Below are positions 1 through 8,494 of a stretch of DNA of 64,000 nucleotides, piece by piece. A model generated the notes under the pieces. It saw only the letters and a program-made list of their open reading frames with translations. It made no database searches and was not told where the DNA came from. The position numbers were made by a program, and so were the translations under genes. The DNA lies in contig CAWJLS010000002.1 of the NCBI GenBank assembly GCA_963843755.1, forward strand, positions 682,001-746,000, given 5' to 3'. How positions within the stretch are numbered: position 1 is the stretch's first letter; each line of letters begins with the position of its first letter. This DNA is from CAWJLS01 sp963843755 (GTDB lineage: Bacteria; Acidobacteriota; Thermoanaerobaculia; Multivoradales; DATKCC01).

Positions 1-40
1 GGTCGGGCTGTGGGAGGACTGAAAAAGAGTGGGCCCGACC
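1..40. repeat. Inverted repeat (hairpin) at the window edge
   Basis: An 8-bp perfect inverted repeat, GGTCGGGC at 1-8 and GCCCGACC at 33-40, encloses a 24-nt loop containing GGACTGAAAAAGAGTGG. It lies just past the 3' end of the minus-strand gene at 93-2219 and could act as a terminator or be part of a larger element cut by the window edge. A similar GGACCGAAAAAAGTGG string sits beside another long hairpin near 16200. Confidence 0.4.
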
Positions 41-92
41 GGCTCAGAGTGGCCGGCCGAGCCCGCTCCACTGCATCGGGGAACCGCCCCGA

Positions 93-2219
93 TCAGCTCT
101 GACTGAGGGCGAACGCCGCCTGGTCGGTCCCTTCCAGGCCGTCCAGGGTGGTGCTGCCGTTGAACGTCTTGACGTGGGTCCTGCTCCGCAGGCCGAAGCT
201 GCACGCCGACTGCGTGCCGAGCAGGGTGCCGATGGACAGCGGCTGGCTCTGTCCCGGCGAGCCCGACTGGCCGATGTTGACCACCGACTCGTTGGGCACG
301 GTCGCCGGATCGTCCAGCGGCCAGCTCTGGAGCGCACTGCCGATCCCCTTCCACCAGTACAGCACGTGGTTGAGCTGGAAGCGCTGCTCCGGGTGGTAGG
401 CCCGGTAGTGGACCCGGATCGGGGTCGTCGCCGTCCCCTCGATGAACTGGCAGGTCGGCGTCCCGGTCGCGGTGCCGCCGCTGACGCCGGTGATCTCGGA
501 CACCGAGCGCCGGTTGTCCCACCAGAACAGATGGGGCATGGCGTTCGTGGTCACCGCCGGGAACGGCGCGTCCTTGGCCACCCAGCGGCGGAAGGTGAAG
601 CCGTCGGCGGTCGGAGTCACCCGATTGCCCGCGGCCCCGAAGAGCTCCAGGATCACCAGGTAGGGACCTTCGGGGAGGGCGGTCGTGTCCAGGTAGGCGT
701 GGTAGCGCCCGCCGACCCACGGCCCGTCCGCGAAGTAGGGGATCGTGAACAGGCCGTCGCCGTCCGGCCCCAGCGGGACCGCGACCGTCGCCACCTGGCC
801 CGGGGCCGGGGTGACGTAGCGGCGCCAGGTGACCGCGCCGTTGAGCGGCTTGGGCGTGCCGGCGGCCGTGCCGTCCGGGTTGGCGGCGACGACGCTCACC
901 CGGTAGCGGGTCGCGACGTCCTTCAGGCTCTCGCTGAAGAAGAAGTAGAGCGGTAGCGTGCCGCCCCAGTTGCGGTTCTGGTACTGACCCGCCGCGTCGC
1001 CGGCGACCGGGAACGCCAGGCCGCCGTTGGGTCCCGGCATGTTGACGCTGTTTTCGCTCGCCGGCAGCGGGCTGTCCAGGTTGTAGCTGTCGGTGTCGCC
1101 GATGCGCTCGAGCACGGCGAACCGGGTGCCGTCGTCTTCGATGCCGGGCCGGTCGCAGCCGATCGCGTCGGGGTGGTAGGAGACCAGGTCGATGTCGTCG
1201 TCGGCGTGGAACCAGCGCCCCGCCGACAGGCCGTCGTAGATCGTCACCTCCTGGCCGTCGATCACCTGCTTGACCACGAAGGAGTACTCCAGGTGGCAGC
1301 CGAGGCGGAGCAGGACGAGGGGGGTCTGCCAGCAGACGGTGAACTCGCCGTTGAGGTGGACGAAGCCCTGGCCCACCCGGCGCGGCTCGCCGCAGCGGCG
1401 GAAGCAGAGCAGGTACGGCCGGGCGTTGACGTACTCGACCTGAGCCAGCGAATCGAGCTCCCGGAGCGCCGCCAGGTCGCGGGCCGCGTTCAGGCGCAAG
1501 GGGTCGAGCGTGCCGCTCTTGAGGAACGACAGCTCACGGATCGGAGGCGGATCGGGACGGGGCGGCCGCGGCGGCAGCTCGCGGACGAGATCCTCGAGGT
1601 GGACGATCAGATCGTCGAAGCGGGGGTCGCGGACGATCCACGGCTTGCAGCAGCAGGTGCGCTCGTAGACCTCGACGATGCCCTCGCAGACCGGTTCGCA
1701 CCGCCGCAGGACCAGGGTCGGATCGATCGACGGCTGGACCCGGATCGGATCGACCAGGGTCAGACGGGGGAGCGCCGTCACGGTCGTCGCCGTCCGGGCG
1801 GTGCCGGTCGAGGGGGCCTGGGCGAGGCGGAGGAAGTCCGTGATCACCCAGGGGTACGGGATGCAGTGACGGACCTTGCCGCCGACGCACCGGCGGATGC
1901 CGAGCCAGGTGATCCAGCGGCTGCGGTCGATGTCCAGCAGGCCGCCCGACTCGAGGATCGCGCGCAGGGTGGCCGGCCGGTAGGCGGAAAGCTGCTCTTT
2001 GGGGATGGTGCTCAGGTCGTCCGCGGCGGGTGCGACGTAGATCCGGGCCGCCTTGTCCGCCGCGGCACCGGGGATCTCGAACCGTCCGTCCTCGCCGACC
2101 TCGGCGCGGTGGAGCAGCTTGCCGTCGGCATCGACCGCGAAGAGGGCGACCTTCGGGCGGCTGTCCTCGTCCGGCCGGAGATCTGACAGGGAGAGCGTTC
2201 CTTTGAGGGGGTTTGCCAT
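93..2219 (-). CDS. Hypothetical protein, 708 aa, Cys-bearing, beta-rich, with Pro-rich linker
   Basis: I do not recognise the family. The ATG at 2219 has a GAGGAG ribosome site about 9 nt upstream. There is no signal peptide and no membrane span. Residues 20-65 look like a small beta-sandwich of the regulatory/carrier kind (FEIPGAAADKAARIYVAP). A conserved-looking Cys patch lies at C111, C119, C174, C178 and the triplet C189-C191 (ERTCCCKPWIVRDPR), followed by a Pro-rich linker (PPRPPRPDPPP) near residue 220. The C-terminal half is rich in aromatic residues and Gly, as in extended beta folds. The gene stands alone, divergent from the aminopeptidase gene. Its codon use is normal for the window, so I see no sign of recent transfer. 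The Cys patch could bind metal, but no function can be assigned. Confidence 0.85.
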   Translation of the reverse strand: MANPLKGTLSLSDLRPDEDSRPKVALFAVDADGKLLHRAEVGEDGRFEIPGAAADKAARIYVAPAADDLSTIPKEQLSAYRPATLRAILESGGLLDIDRSRWITWLGIRRCVGGKVRHCIPYPWVITDFLRLAQAPSTGTARTATTVTALPRLTLVDPIRVQPSIDPTLVLRRCEPVCEGIVEVYERTCCCKPWIVRDPRFDDLIVHLEDLVRELPPRPPRPDPPPIRELSFLKSGTLDPLRLNAARDLAALRELDSLAQVEYVNARPYLLCFRRCGEPRRVGQGFVHLNGEFTVCWQTPLVLLRLGCHLEYSFVVKQVIDGQEVTIYDGLSAGRWFHADDDIDLVSYHPDAIGCDRPGIEDDGTRFAVLERIGDTDSYNLDSPLPASENSVNMPGPNGGLAFPVAGDAAGQYQNRNWGGTLPLYFFFSESLKDVATRYRVSVVAANPDGTAAGTPKPLNGAVTWRRYVTPAPGQVATVAVPLGPDGDGLFTIPYFADGPWVGGRYHAYLDTTALPEGPYLVILELFGAAGNRVTPTADGFTFRRWVAKDAPFPAVTTNAMPHLFWWDNRRSVSEITGVSGGTATGTPTCQFIEGTATTPIRVHYRAYHPEQRFQLNHVLYWWKGIGSALQSWPLDDPATVPNESVVNIGQSGSPGQSQPLSIGTLLGTQSACSFGLRSRTHVKTFNGSTTLDGLEGTDQAAFALSQS

Positions 2220-2415
2220 GGAGTATCTCCTCGAAACAGGGTTTGTCGCGTCGGCACGGAGGGAGGGGGCACCGGCCAGCTTGGCTGAGGACTTGAACGA
2301 CTACCGGGGCACGACTCCCTCACCGGGGGTCGAGAGCGCGGAGAGAGCGGGTCGGGTTGATAGGATGCCGGCCGCCCTGACGCACACCGAGAGCCCACGA
2401 AGAAGGGACGAATCC

Positions 2416-3600
2416 ATGCTCGCCGATCAGATCGAAACCATCCAGCAGGCCCTCGCCGACGAAGGCGTCGACGGGTGGCTGTTCGCCTGTTTCCAGCAGA
2501 ACGACCCGGTGAGCCTGGCGCTCCTCGGCCTGACCGGCGACCACCTGGTCACCCGCCGGTGCTACTACCTGGTGCCGCGCTCGGGCGAGCCGCGCAAGCT
2601 GGTGCACGACCTGGAGCCGACCATGCTCGACCACCTGCCGGGCGCCAAGGACCGCTACCTGCGCTGGCAGGAGCACCGCGACGGCGTCGCCCGCCTGGTC
2701 CAGGGGATCGGCCGCCTGGCGGTCCAGTACAGCCCCGAGGCCGGCCTGCCGAGCGTCTCCCGTCTCGACCTGGGGACCGCCGACCTGCTCGAGGCGGGCG
2801 GCTGCGAGCTGGTGTCCTCGGCGGAGCTGGTGCAGCGCTTCGCCGCCACCTGGAGCCCGAAGCAGCTCGACGGGCACCGCCGGGCCAACACCCACCTCCA
2901 CCGCATCGTCCTCGCCGCCTTCGACCGGGTGCGCGACACCTTGGCGGCGGGCCAGACGACGGACGAGTACGCCGTCCAGCAGTTCATCCTCGAGCAGTTC
3001 GAGGCCGCCGGGCTGACCACCGAGTCGGCGCCGATCGTCGCCATCGACGCCCACGCCGCGGACCCCCACTACCAGCCGGGTCCCGGCCACTCCTCGACCA
3101 TCGCACCCGGCCATTTCCTGCTCATCGACCTGTGGGCGAAGGAGAAGGCGCCGGGCTCGATCTACGCCGACATCACCTGGACCGGCGTCTGCGCGCCCTC
3201 CCCGGAGGACAAGCACCAGAAGATCTTCGACATCGTCACCCGCGCCCGCGACGCCGCCCTGGAGCTGGTCCGGAGCCGCTATCCGGGGCAGGACGTGCGC
3301 GGCTACGAGATGGACGACGCCGCCCGCAACGTCATCGCCGAGGCCGGCTACGGCGACCGGTTCATCCACCGCCTGGGGCACTCGATCGACACCTCCGACC
3401 ACGGCCAGGGGGCGAACCTGGACAACCTGGAGACCCACGACACCCGGCGCCTGATCCCGATGACCGGCTTCTCGATCGAGCCGGGGATCTACCTGCCGGG
3501 CGACTTCGGCGTGCGCACGGAGATCAACGTCGCGCTGACTCCCGACGAGGCCGAGGTGACGGGGGCCGAGCCGCAGCACGAGCTGCTGCGGTTGATGTAG
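2416..3600 (+). CDS. M24 family metallopeptidase (Xaa-Pro aminopeptidase type)
   Basis: This 394-aa protein is a two-domain creatinase/aminopeptidase-P-type enzyme, expected to cleave the N-terminal residue before proline in the cytoplasm with two divalent metals. All five usual metal ligands are visible: D238 and D252 (LLIDLWAKE, YADITW), H322 (HRLGHSID), E355 (SIEPGIYLP) and E369 (RTEIN). The N-terminal creatinase-like domain occupies about residues 1-165. I chose the ATG at 2416, which follows a GAAGGGA ribosome site. The frame stays open upstream to 2053, but that part is antisense to the 708-aa gene and reads as shadow. The next gene starts 20 nt downstream. The exact substrate is not visible; prolidase-like or other M24 activities remain possible. 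Confidence 0.93.
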   Translation: MLADQIETIQQALADEGVDGWLFACFQQNDPVSLALLGLTGDHLVTRRCYYLVPRSGEPRKLVHDLEPTMLDHLPGAKDRYLRWQEHRDGVARLVQGIGRLAVQYSPEAGLPSVSRLDLGTADLLEAGGCELVSSAELVQRFAATWSPKQLDGHRRANTHLHRIVLAAFDRVRDTLAAGQTTDEYAVQQFILEQFEAAGLTTESAPIVAIDAHAADPHYQPGPGHSSTIAPGHFLLIDLWAKEKAPGSIYADITWTGVCAPSPEDKHQKIFDIVTRARDAALELVRSRYPGQDVRGYEMDDAARNVIAEAGYGDRFIHRLGHSIDTSDHGQGANLDNLETHDTRRLIPMTGFSIEPGIYLPGDFGVRTEINVALTPDEAEVTGAEPQHELLRLM

Positions 3601-3620
3601 ACGAGCCCGCGGACAGCGAG

Positions 3621-4511
3621 ATGGCACGAGGCGACGCGGAGACGGCCGAGGATACGCTCGGCCCCTTCGCCCCCGCCTTGCGCCTGCTCCCCGCCATGGA
3701 GCGGGAGCGGGCCCTCGCCCTCACCGCCTACGCCGGGGCCCTGTTCGACCGGGCGCGGAGCGGCGACGGCCGCCAGGACGGCGCCAACCGCTCGGCGCGG
3801 GTCGACAGCATCGACCGGCTCGCCGCCGAGCTGGACCGGTGCCTGGAGGCCGACCCCCCTCCGGAGGCGGCCCCCGGCCTGACTCCCATGCCGACCCCGA
3901 TGCCGACTCCGATGTCGGCCCCGATCGTGGGCATGGTCACCGCCCACCGCCGCCGGCCCTGGCCGCCGGAAGCCCTCGACGAGATCGCCACGACCGCCCG
4001 CCGCCGGGCGGTGACGCCACGTCCGGAGACCCGCCGGGAGGGCTTCGCCAGCGCGCTCCGCCTGGGGGCGGCGCTGGCCTGCGCCCAGCTCGGCGCGCCC
4101 CAGCCGCCGGCGGTCGCCCGCTTCGCCGGCGCCCTCCTGCGGCTGTCGATGATCCAGCGCCTCGGGGCGGAGATGGAGGCCGGCCGCTGCTGCCTGTCGC
4201 TCGAAGACCTGGCGGACGACCTGGCCGTCGGCTCGGCCAAGCCCGACCTGCGGGCCGTCGTCCGGGCCGTGCGGGGCCAGTGCCAGCGCATGCGCCCCGA
4301 CCTGCTGGCGATCGGAAAGGCCCTGGCGGACCTGCCCACCGCCTACCGCCAGCCGGTCTCCTACCTGCTGCTGGCGAGCCTCCGCCTGCTGGCCGAGCTC
4401 GAAGACACCGACTCCCTCTTCCTCGTCCGCCCGCCGACCCTCGGCCGCCTCACCCGCCTGCGCCTCCTGCTCCGCGCCCGCCGGGGCGGCGTCGCCTCGC
4501 TCGCAGACTAG
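3621..4511 (+). CDS. Squalene/phytoene synthase-like protein lacking both Asp-rich motifs
   Basis: This 296-aa protein has the layout of squalene/phytoene synthases (trans-isoprenyl diphosphate synthases). It opens with the family-like FAPALRLLPAMERERALALTAYAG, and the second half reads like the family helix bundle (MIQRLGAEMEAGRCCLSLEDLA, then PTAYRQPVSYLLLASLRLL). The first metal-binding motif, normally DxxxD, reads FDRARS, and the second, normally NxxRDxxED, reads MIQRLGAEMEAG. Neither can bind the Mg-diphosphate cluster. A repetitive TPMPTPMPTPM linker at about residues 90-101 is an insertion. The protein therefore probably has no prenyl-transfer activity. A binding or scaffold role is possible but is only inference. 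It follows the M24 peptidase by 20 nt and is probably cotranscribed with it. Confidence 0.7.
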   Translation: MARGDAETAEDTLGPFAPALRLLPAMERERALALTAYAGALFDRARSGDGRQDGANRSARVDSIDRLAAELDRCLEADPPPEAAPGLTPMPTPMPTPMSAPIVGMVTAHRRRPWPPEALDEIATTARRRAVTPRPETRREGFASALRLGAALACAQLGAPQPPAVARFAGALLRLSMIQRLGAEMEAGRCCLSLEDLADDLAVGSAKPDLRAVVRAVRGQCQRMRPDLLAIGKALADLPTAYRQPVSYLLLASLRLLAELEDTDSLFLVRPPTLGRLTRLRLLLRARRGGVASLAD

Positions 4512-4546
4512 GCATCGACACGGACTGCTCCCTTCCACCGGCCCCC

Positions 4547-4552
4547 TATAAT
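4547..4552 (+). promoter_or_regulatory. -10 box (TATAAT) of the methylmalonyl-CoA mutase gene, probably leaderless
   Basis: A perfect TATAAT ends 6 nt before the ATG at 4559, so transcription should begin at or next to the start codon. No purine-rich ribosome site precedes the ATG. No convincing -35 box is seen. The same geometry occurs upstream of yqeY (18885-18890) and the YggX-like gene (33252-33257). Confidence 0.6.
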
Positions 4553-4558
4553 CCGTCC

Positions 4559-6190
4559 ATGTCCAGCACCAAGACCAGCTCCCCGGACACCGCGGACCGC
4601 GCCGGCTTCGAAACCTCCTCCGGCATCGAGATCCGCCCCTCCTATCGCCCGGACGACACGGCCGGCCTCGACTACCCCGGCCAGATCGGCGAGCCCGGCG
4701 CGCCGCCGTTCACCCGCGGCCTCTACCCGGACATGTACCGCAAGCGCCTCTGGACCATGCGCCAGTACGCCGGCTACGCCGATGCCGAGGAGTCCAACCG
4801 CCGCTACCGCTACCTCCTCGAGCAGGGCACCACCGGCCTCTCCGTGGCGTTCGACCTGCCGACCCAGATCGGCTACGACTCCGACCACTCCATGGCCGCC
4901 GGCGAGGTAGGGCGGGTCGGTGTGGCGATCGACACGATCGACGACATGCGGCGCCTGTTCGACCGCATCCCGCTCGACCGGGTCACCACCTCGATGACCA
5001 TCAACTCCACCGCCGCCATCCTGCTCGCCCTCTACCTGGTGGTGGCCGAGGAGCAGGGGGTGGCCTGGGAGAAGGTCGGCGGCACGGTCCAGAACGACAT
5101 CCTCAAGGAGTACGCCGCCCGCGGCACCTACATCTACCCGCCCCGGCCGTCGATGAAGCTGGTGACCGACGTCATCGCCTTCTGCGCCGACCGGGTGCCG
5201 CGCTGGAACACCATCTCGATCTCCGGCTACCACATGCGCGAGGCCGGCTCGACCGCCGTCCAGGAGGTCGCCTTCACCCTCGCCAACGGCCTCGCTTACG
5301 TCCAGGCCGCCGTCGACCGGGGGCTCGACGTGGACGACTTCGCGCCCCGGCTGTCGTTCTTCTTCAACGCCCACAGCAACTTCCTCGAAGAGGTCGCCAA
5401 GTTCCGGGCGGCCCGCCGCCTGTGGGCCGAGCTGATGACCGAGCGCCACGCGCCGAAGAACGAGCGCTCGCTCTGGCTGCGCTTCCACACCCAGACCGCC
5501 GGCTCGACGCTGACCGCCCAGCAGCCGAAGAACAACGTCGTCCGCACCACCATCCAGGCGCTGGCGGCGGTCTGTGGCGGCACCCAGTCGCTCCACACCA
5601 ATTCTCTCGACGAGGCCCTGGGGCTGCCGACCGAGGAGAACGCCCGGCTGGCGCTGCGCACCCAGCAGGTGGTCGCCCACGAGAGCGGCGTCGCCGAGGT
5701 CGCCGATCCGCTGGGCGGAAGCTGGCTGATCGAATCGTGGACCGACCAGATCGTCGCCCGGGCGCGCGAGTACATCGAGCAGATCGACGAGCTGGGGGGA
5801 GCGCTCCCCGCCATCGAGCGCGGCTTCCAGCAGCGGGAGATCGCCGACGCCGCGTACCGGGCCCAGCGGGCGATCGAGACCGGCGACGCCAAGGTCGTCG
5901 GGGTCAACGTCTACCGGGAGGACGAGGAGGCGCCCGAGGAGATCCTGACCATCGATCCGGCGTCCGAGCAACACCAGATCGAGCGCCTGGAGGCGTTCCG
6001 GGCCGGGCGCGACGCCAGCGGCGCGGGCCGCTCCGAGAAGGCCCTCGACGCCCTCGAGACGGCCGCCCGGGAGGACCAGAACCTGATGCCGCCGATCCTC
6101 GACGCCGTCCGCGCCGAGGCGACCCTGGGCGAGATCTCCGACCGGCTCCGCCGGGTCTACGGCGAGCACCGGGAGGGCGACCTGGGGTAG
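4559..6190 (+). CDS. Methylmalonyl-CoA mutase, catalytic (large) subunit without B12 domain
   Basis: This 543-aa protein is the TIM-barrel acyl-CoA mutase domain that interconverts methylmalonyl-CoA and succinyl-CoA with adenosylcobalamin (propionate and odd-chain metabolism). Family blocks are intact: MRQYAGYADAEESNRRY, GLSVAFDLPTQIGYDSDH, TSMTINSTAAILLALY, QNDILKEYAARGTYI, NTISISGYHMREAGSTA, LRFHTQTAGSTLTAQQP and GGTQSLHTNSLDEA. There is no C-terminal DxHxxG cobalamin-binding domain, so this is the separate-subunit type and needs a small B12 subunit encoded elsewhere; none is in the window. Active-site blocks match methylmalonyl-CoA mutase better than isobutyryl- or hydroxyisobutyryl-CoA mutases, but I cannot exclude those relatives. 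The ATG at 4559 directly follows a TATAAT box. A cupin gene starts 6 nt downstream. Confidence 0.92.
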   Translation: MSSTKTSSPDTADRAGFETSSGIEIRPSYRPDDTAGLDYPGQIGEPGAPPFTRGLYPDMYRKRLWTMRQYAGYADAEESNRRYRYLLEQGTTGLSVAFDLPTQIGYDSDHSMAAGEVGRVGVAIDTIDDMRRLFDRIPLDRVTTSMTINSTAAILLALYLVVAEEQGVAWEKVGGTVQNDILKEYAARGTYIYPPRPSMKLVTDVIAFCADRVPRWNTISISGYHMREAGSTAVQEVAFTLANGLAYVQAAVDRGLDVDDFAPRLSFFFNAHSNFLEEVAKFRAARRLWAELMTERHAPKNERSLWLRFHTQTAGSTLTAQQPKNNVVRTTIQALAAVCGGTQSLHTNSLDEALGLPTEENARLALRTQQVVAHESGVAEVADPLGGSWLIESWTDQIVARAREYIEQIDELGGALPAIERGFQQREIADAAYRAQRAIETGDAKVVGVNVYREDEEAPEEILTIDPASEQHQIERLEAFRAGRDASGAGRSEKALDALETAAREDQNLMPPILDAVRAEATLGEISDRLRRVYGEHREGDLG

Positions 6191-6196
6191 GAAGCG

Positions 6197-6595
6197 ATGC
6201 CGCTAACCCTCACCCGACTCGACGACCGGGACGACGGCCGGGGCAGCGCCCTCTACCTCCCGGACGAAGCCCTGGCCTGGCTCGGCGCCGTGGCGGAGAT
6301 CCACCTGGTGACGATCCGCCAAGGGGCCGTGCGGGGCAACCACGTCCACCGGCGGCGGCGCGAGCTGATCCTGATCCGGGCGCCAGGCCCGTGGGAGCTC
6401 GCCTGGCGAGAGCCGCAGGGCGAGACGGTCCGGCGGCGCTTCGACGGGCCGGACGCCGTCCTCCTGGCGGTCGAGCCCGGGGTCGCCCACGCGATCAAGA
6501 ACCTGGCGCAGGCCGAGCTCCTCATCACCTCCTGCTCCAACGGCCGCTTCGACCCGGACGACCCGGACACCGAGCGGGTCGAGCTGCTGCGGTAG
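6197..6595 (+). CDS. Cupin-domain protein (sugar 3,4-ketoisomerase/WxcM-like)
   Basis: This 132-aa single-domain cupin has the metal-site motifs GNHVHRR (about residue 45) and GVAHAIKN (about residue 96). The overall pattern (repetitive beta strands, then ELLITSCSNGRFDPDDPDT) resembles the cupin domains of nucleotide-sugar 3,4-ketoisomerases of the FdtA/WxcM group. It begins 6 nt after the mutase stop codon and is probably cotranscribed with it, although no metabolic link is apparent. The catalytic residues of ketoisomerases cannot be confirmed by eye, so a generic metal-binding cupin is the safe call. Confidence 0.7.
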   Translation: MPLTLTRLDDRDDGRGSALYLPDEALAWLGAVAEIHLVTIRQGAVRGNHVHRRRRELILIRAPGPWELAWREPQGETVRRRFDGPDAVLLAVEPGVAHAIKNLAQAELLITSCSNGRFDPDDPDTERVELLR

Positions 6596-6644
6596 CGAAT
6601 CCCCGGAAAGAGCAGAAACCCCTGCGTGCTAGCATGAATCGGCC

Positions 6645-7208
6645 ATGAGCACCGTCTTCGCGCCCATCAAGCTGACCTATGAGGACTACGTCCACTTTCC
6701 GGAAGACGGGAGACGTCACGAGCTCCTCGAGGGGGAGCATGTCGTGACACCTGCACCGAGCACACGCCACCAGATCATCCTCTCGAACCTCTTCCGGATC
6801 CTCGGGGCGTTCGTCCACGAGCGGAGCCTCGGCCACGTGCTGACGGCTCCGACCGACGTGGTCCTCTCCGAGCACGACGTCGTCCAGCCGGACCTCCTGT
6901 TCGTCGCCCGTGAGCATCGGGATCGGATCGGCGAGGCGTCGCTCGAAGGCGCACCCGACCTGGTGGTGGAGATCGTCTCCGAGTCGACCCGGCGCCGCGA
7001 CGAGGTGCTCAAGCGGCACCTCTACGAGCGCCACGGGGTCGGCGAGTACTGGGTCGTCGATCCGGCGGTGGAGTCGGTGAAGATCTACCGCCGGACGGAG
7101 CAGGGGGCGTTCCGGCGGGAGGCCGAGGCGAGCCTGGAGGCGGGCGACGCGGTGACCTCGCCCCTGTTCGCGGGGCTCACGATCGCCCTGACCCAGCTCT
7201 TCGACTGA
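6645..7208 (+). CDS. Uma2 family endonuclease-fold protein (DUF820)
   Basis: This 187-aa protein has the DUF820/Uma2 pattern: N-terminal LTYEDYVHFPEDGRRHELLEGE, then a PD-(D/E)XK nuclease core with the acidic D in VVQPDLLFV, the E in DLVVEIVS and a basic helix (RDEVLKRHLYERHGV), ending EYWVVDPAVESVKIYRR. Members are widespread in cyanobacteria and high-GC bacteria and have no settled function; some are suspected to belong to mobile or toxin-like systems. It appears to be a stand-alone gene. A TAGCAT box lies 9 nt before the ATG, fitting the leaderless pattern seen elsewhere in the window. Confidence 0.88.
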   Translation: MSTVFAPIKLTYEDYVHFPEDGRRHELLEGEHVVTPAPSTRHQIILSNLFRILGAFVHERSLGHVLTAPTDVVLSEHDVVQPDLLFVAREHRDRIGEASLEGAPDLVVEIVSESTRRRDEVLKRHLYERHGVGEYWVVDPAVESVKIYRRTEQGAFRREAEASLEAGDAVTSPLFAGLTIALTQLFD

Positions 7209-7279
7209 GCCCGGGTCGCCCGTTCACCCGCCGCGCCGTGGACGATCCGCCGGACCCCCAACCGCTGAGGAGCGATTCC

Positions 7280-7660
7280 ATGTCCGATTCCGCCACCGAC
7301 CTGCATCTCTCCACGATCGGCCAGATCGCCGTCACCGTCGAGGACGTCGACCGGGCGACCGCGTTCTACCGCGACACCCTCGGCGTCACGCACCTTTTCA
7401 GCGCTCCGGGGATGGCCTTCTTCGACTGCGACGGCGTCCGGCTGATGCTGTCGCTGCCCCAGGGGACCGAGCCGGGGGCGTCGTCGATCCTCTACTTCCG
7501 GGTCGACGACATCCGGTCGGCCATGGCGACCCTGAAGGAGCGCGAGGTTCACATCGAGCGCGAGCCGGAGCTGGTCCAGAAGACCGAGACGTCGGAGCTC
7601 TGGATGGGCTTCTTCCGCGACTCCGAGGGGAATCTGATGGCGTTGATGCAGGAGGGTTGA
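7280..7660 (+). CDS. VOC family (glyoxalase/bleomycin-resistance fold) protein
   Basis: This 126-aa protein has paired beta-alpha-beta-beta-beta modules: GQIAVTVEDVDRATAFYRDTLG at the start and WMGFFRDSEGNLMALMQEG at the end, typical of small VOC dioxygenase/glyoxalase-like proteins. I chose the ATG at 7280, which has a GAGGAG site 7 nt upstream. The frame extends 14 codons further up without family similarity. The first metal position is a Gln-like residue (GQIAV), and the last ligand Glu before the terminal strand is less clear, so metal-dependent catalysis is uncertain. The substrate is unknown. Confidence 0.85.
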   Translation: MSDSATDLHLSTIGQIAVTVEDVDRATAFYRDTLGVTHLFSAPGMAFFDCDGVRLMLSLPQGTEPGASSILYFRVDDIRSAMATLKEREVHIEREPELVQKTETSELWMGFFRDSEGNLMALMQEG

Positions 7661-7713
7661 GGGGGCGGACGGTACTGCCCTCTGAGACGTGGGCTTCGGC
7701 GGGAGGTTCGCCG

Positions 7714-7876
7714 GGAGCGGCCCGAGGGACCAGGGCTCCGGGACGCGGCGCGTCCGTTGCCGGATGGTCGCTCAACGCGCCGCTCGGCATGGCCCGCGCG
7801 TGTCCGGGGTCGGGTGGTCAACGCCGCCGCGGGCGCGGTCCATGACGCCCTCTGCCCTGGTCCCTCGGGCCGCTCC
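7714..7876. repeat. Palindromic element A: 22-bp perfect inverted repeat enclosing 119 nt
   Basis: Arms 7714-7735 and 7855-7876 are exact reverse complements. They begin GGAGCGGCC and include GAGGGACCAGGG. The total length is 163 bp, nearly identical to element B downstream. The arm sequence is related to that of element B (GGAGCGGCC...GAGGGAC...CAGGG in both). No transposase and no clear target-site duplication are seen. Confidence 0.65.
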
Positions 7877-8272
7877 ACCGTCGATCGCTCGTTGCACCCT
7901 CGACCCGGTGGGGGCTGTGGTCCCTCTGAGAGCGACTTCCGGGGGATTCTGTGATCTGGTGGGTCCACCCTCGACCCGGTGAAGGAGTGGGGAGTCGACG
8001 CTTCGGGGAGTCAAGGACGGAGAAGTCTCCGTGTCCTGAGCGGTCCTGTTTTGGTGTCCACTCGAGGCCTGCATCGCGGCGGCGTTTGGGCTCCCGATAC
8101 CATCTCCGCCGAACCCGCGGGGGTCGTTAGACTCTGCGCGTCCTAACCTCGTCAAAGATGGCGCGGATTGACAGTAGGAAGGCGTGCTGGCCTTCGGACC
8201 TGTCGGAAAGGGGAACCGTAGCGACCGCCCAGGCAACCCCACGGTCAGTACGCCAGCAGCCAGTGGGCAAGA

Positions 8273-8436
8273 GGAGCGGCCGGCCGGGAGGGACTCCAGG
8301 GGTGCTCGGCGACCGCGCCCACGAGACCCTTCCGGAGTGAAGCGCGGCCCGTCGCGGTCGTCCGTGCAGGCGAGGAACCCACCCCGGAGCCATCCATCCG
8401 AGCCGGCCCCTGGAGTCCCTCCCGGCCGGCCGCTCC
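8273..8436. repeat. Palindromic element B: 30-bp perfect inverted repeat enclosing 104 nt
   Basis: Arms 8273-8302 and 8407-8436 are exact reverse complements of 30 bp, beginning GGAGCGGCCGGCCGGGAGGG. The total length is 164 bp. Compared with element A, the arms carry an extra GGCCGG and a TC inside GAGGGAC-CAGGG. The interior shares short strings (GACCGCGCCC, CCATCC) with element A read on the opposite strand. This could be a non-autonomous mobile element or a structured RNA. Confidence 0.65.
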
Positions 8437-8494
8437 CGGCGACCCCCTCGCCGAAGGATCTCAACCTTCCCGTGGCTCTTCGGTAGCAGTCCTC

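Larger units (their letters stand above)
7661..8494. other. 834-nt non-coding region between convergent genes
   Basis: No convincing gene on either strand. Open frames here are Arg/Gly/Pro-rich shadows without a family, start signal or codon bias. The region holds two related long inverted repeats (7714-7876 and 8273-8436, described separately), a repeated 16-nt string CACCCTCGACCCGGTG at about 7896 and 7964, and a small hairpin at 8015-8036 (GGACGGAGA pairing with TCTCCGTGTCC). It lies between the 3' ends of the VOC gene and the 1231-aa FG-GAP gene. Confidence 0.75.

Noticed and set aside
7772..8464. A 230-codon minus-strand open frame in the gene-free stretch
   Set aside because: It crosses both palindromic elements, has no family, no codon bias and no start signal.
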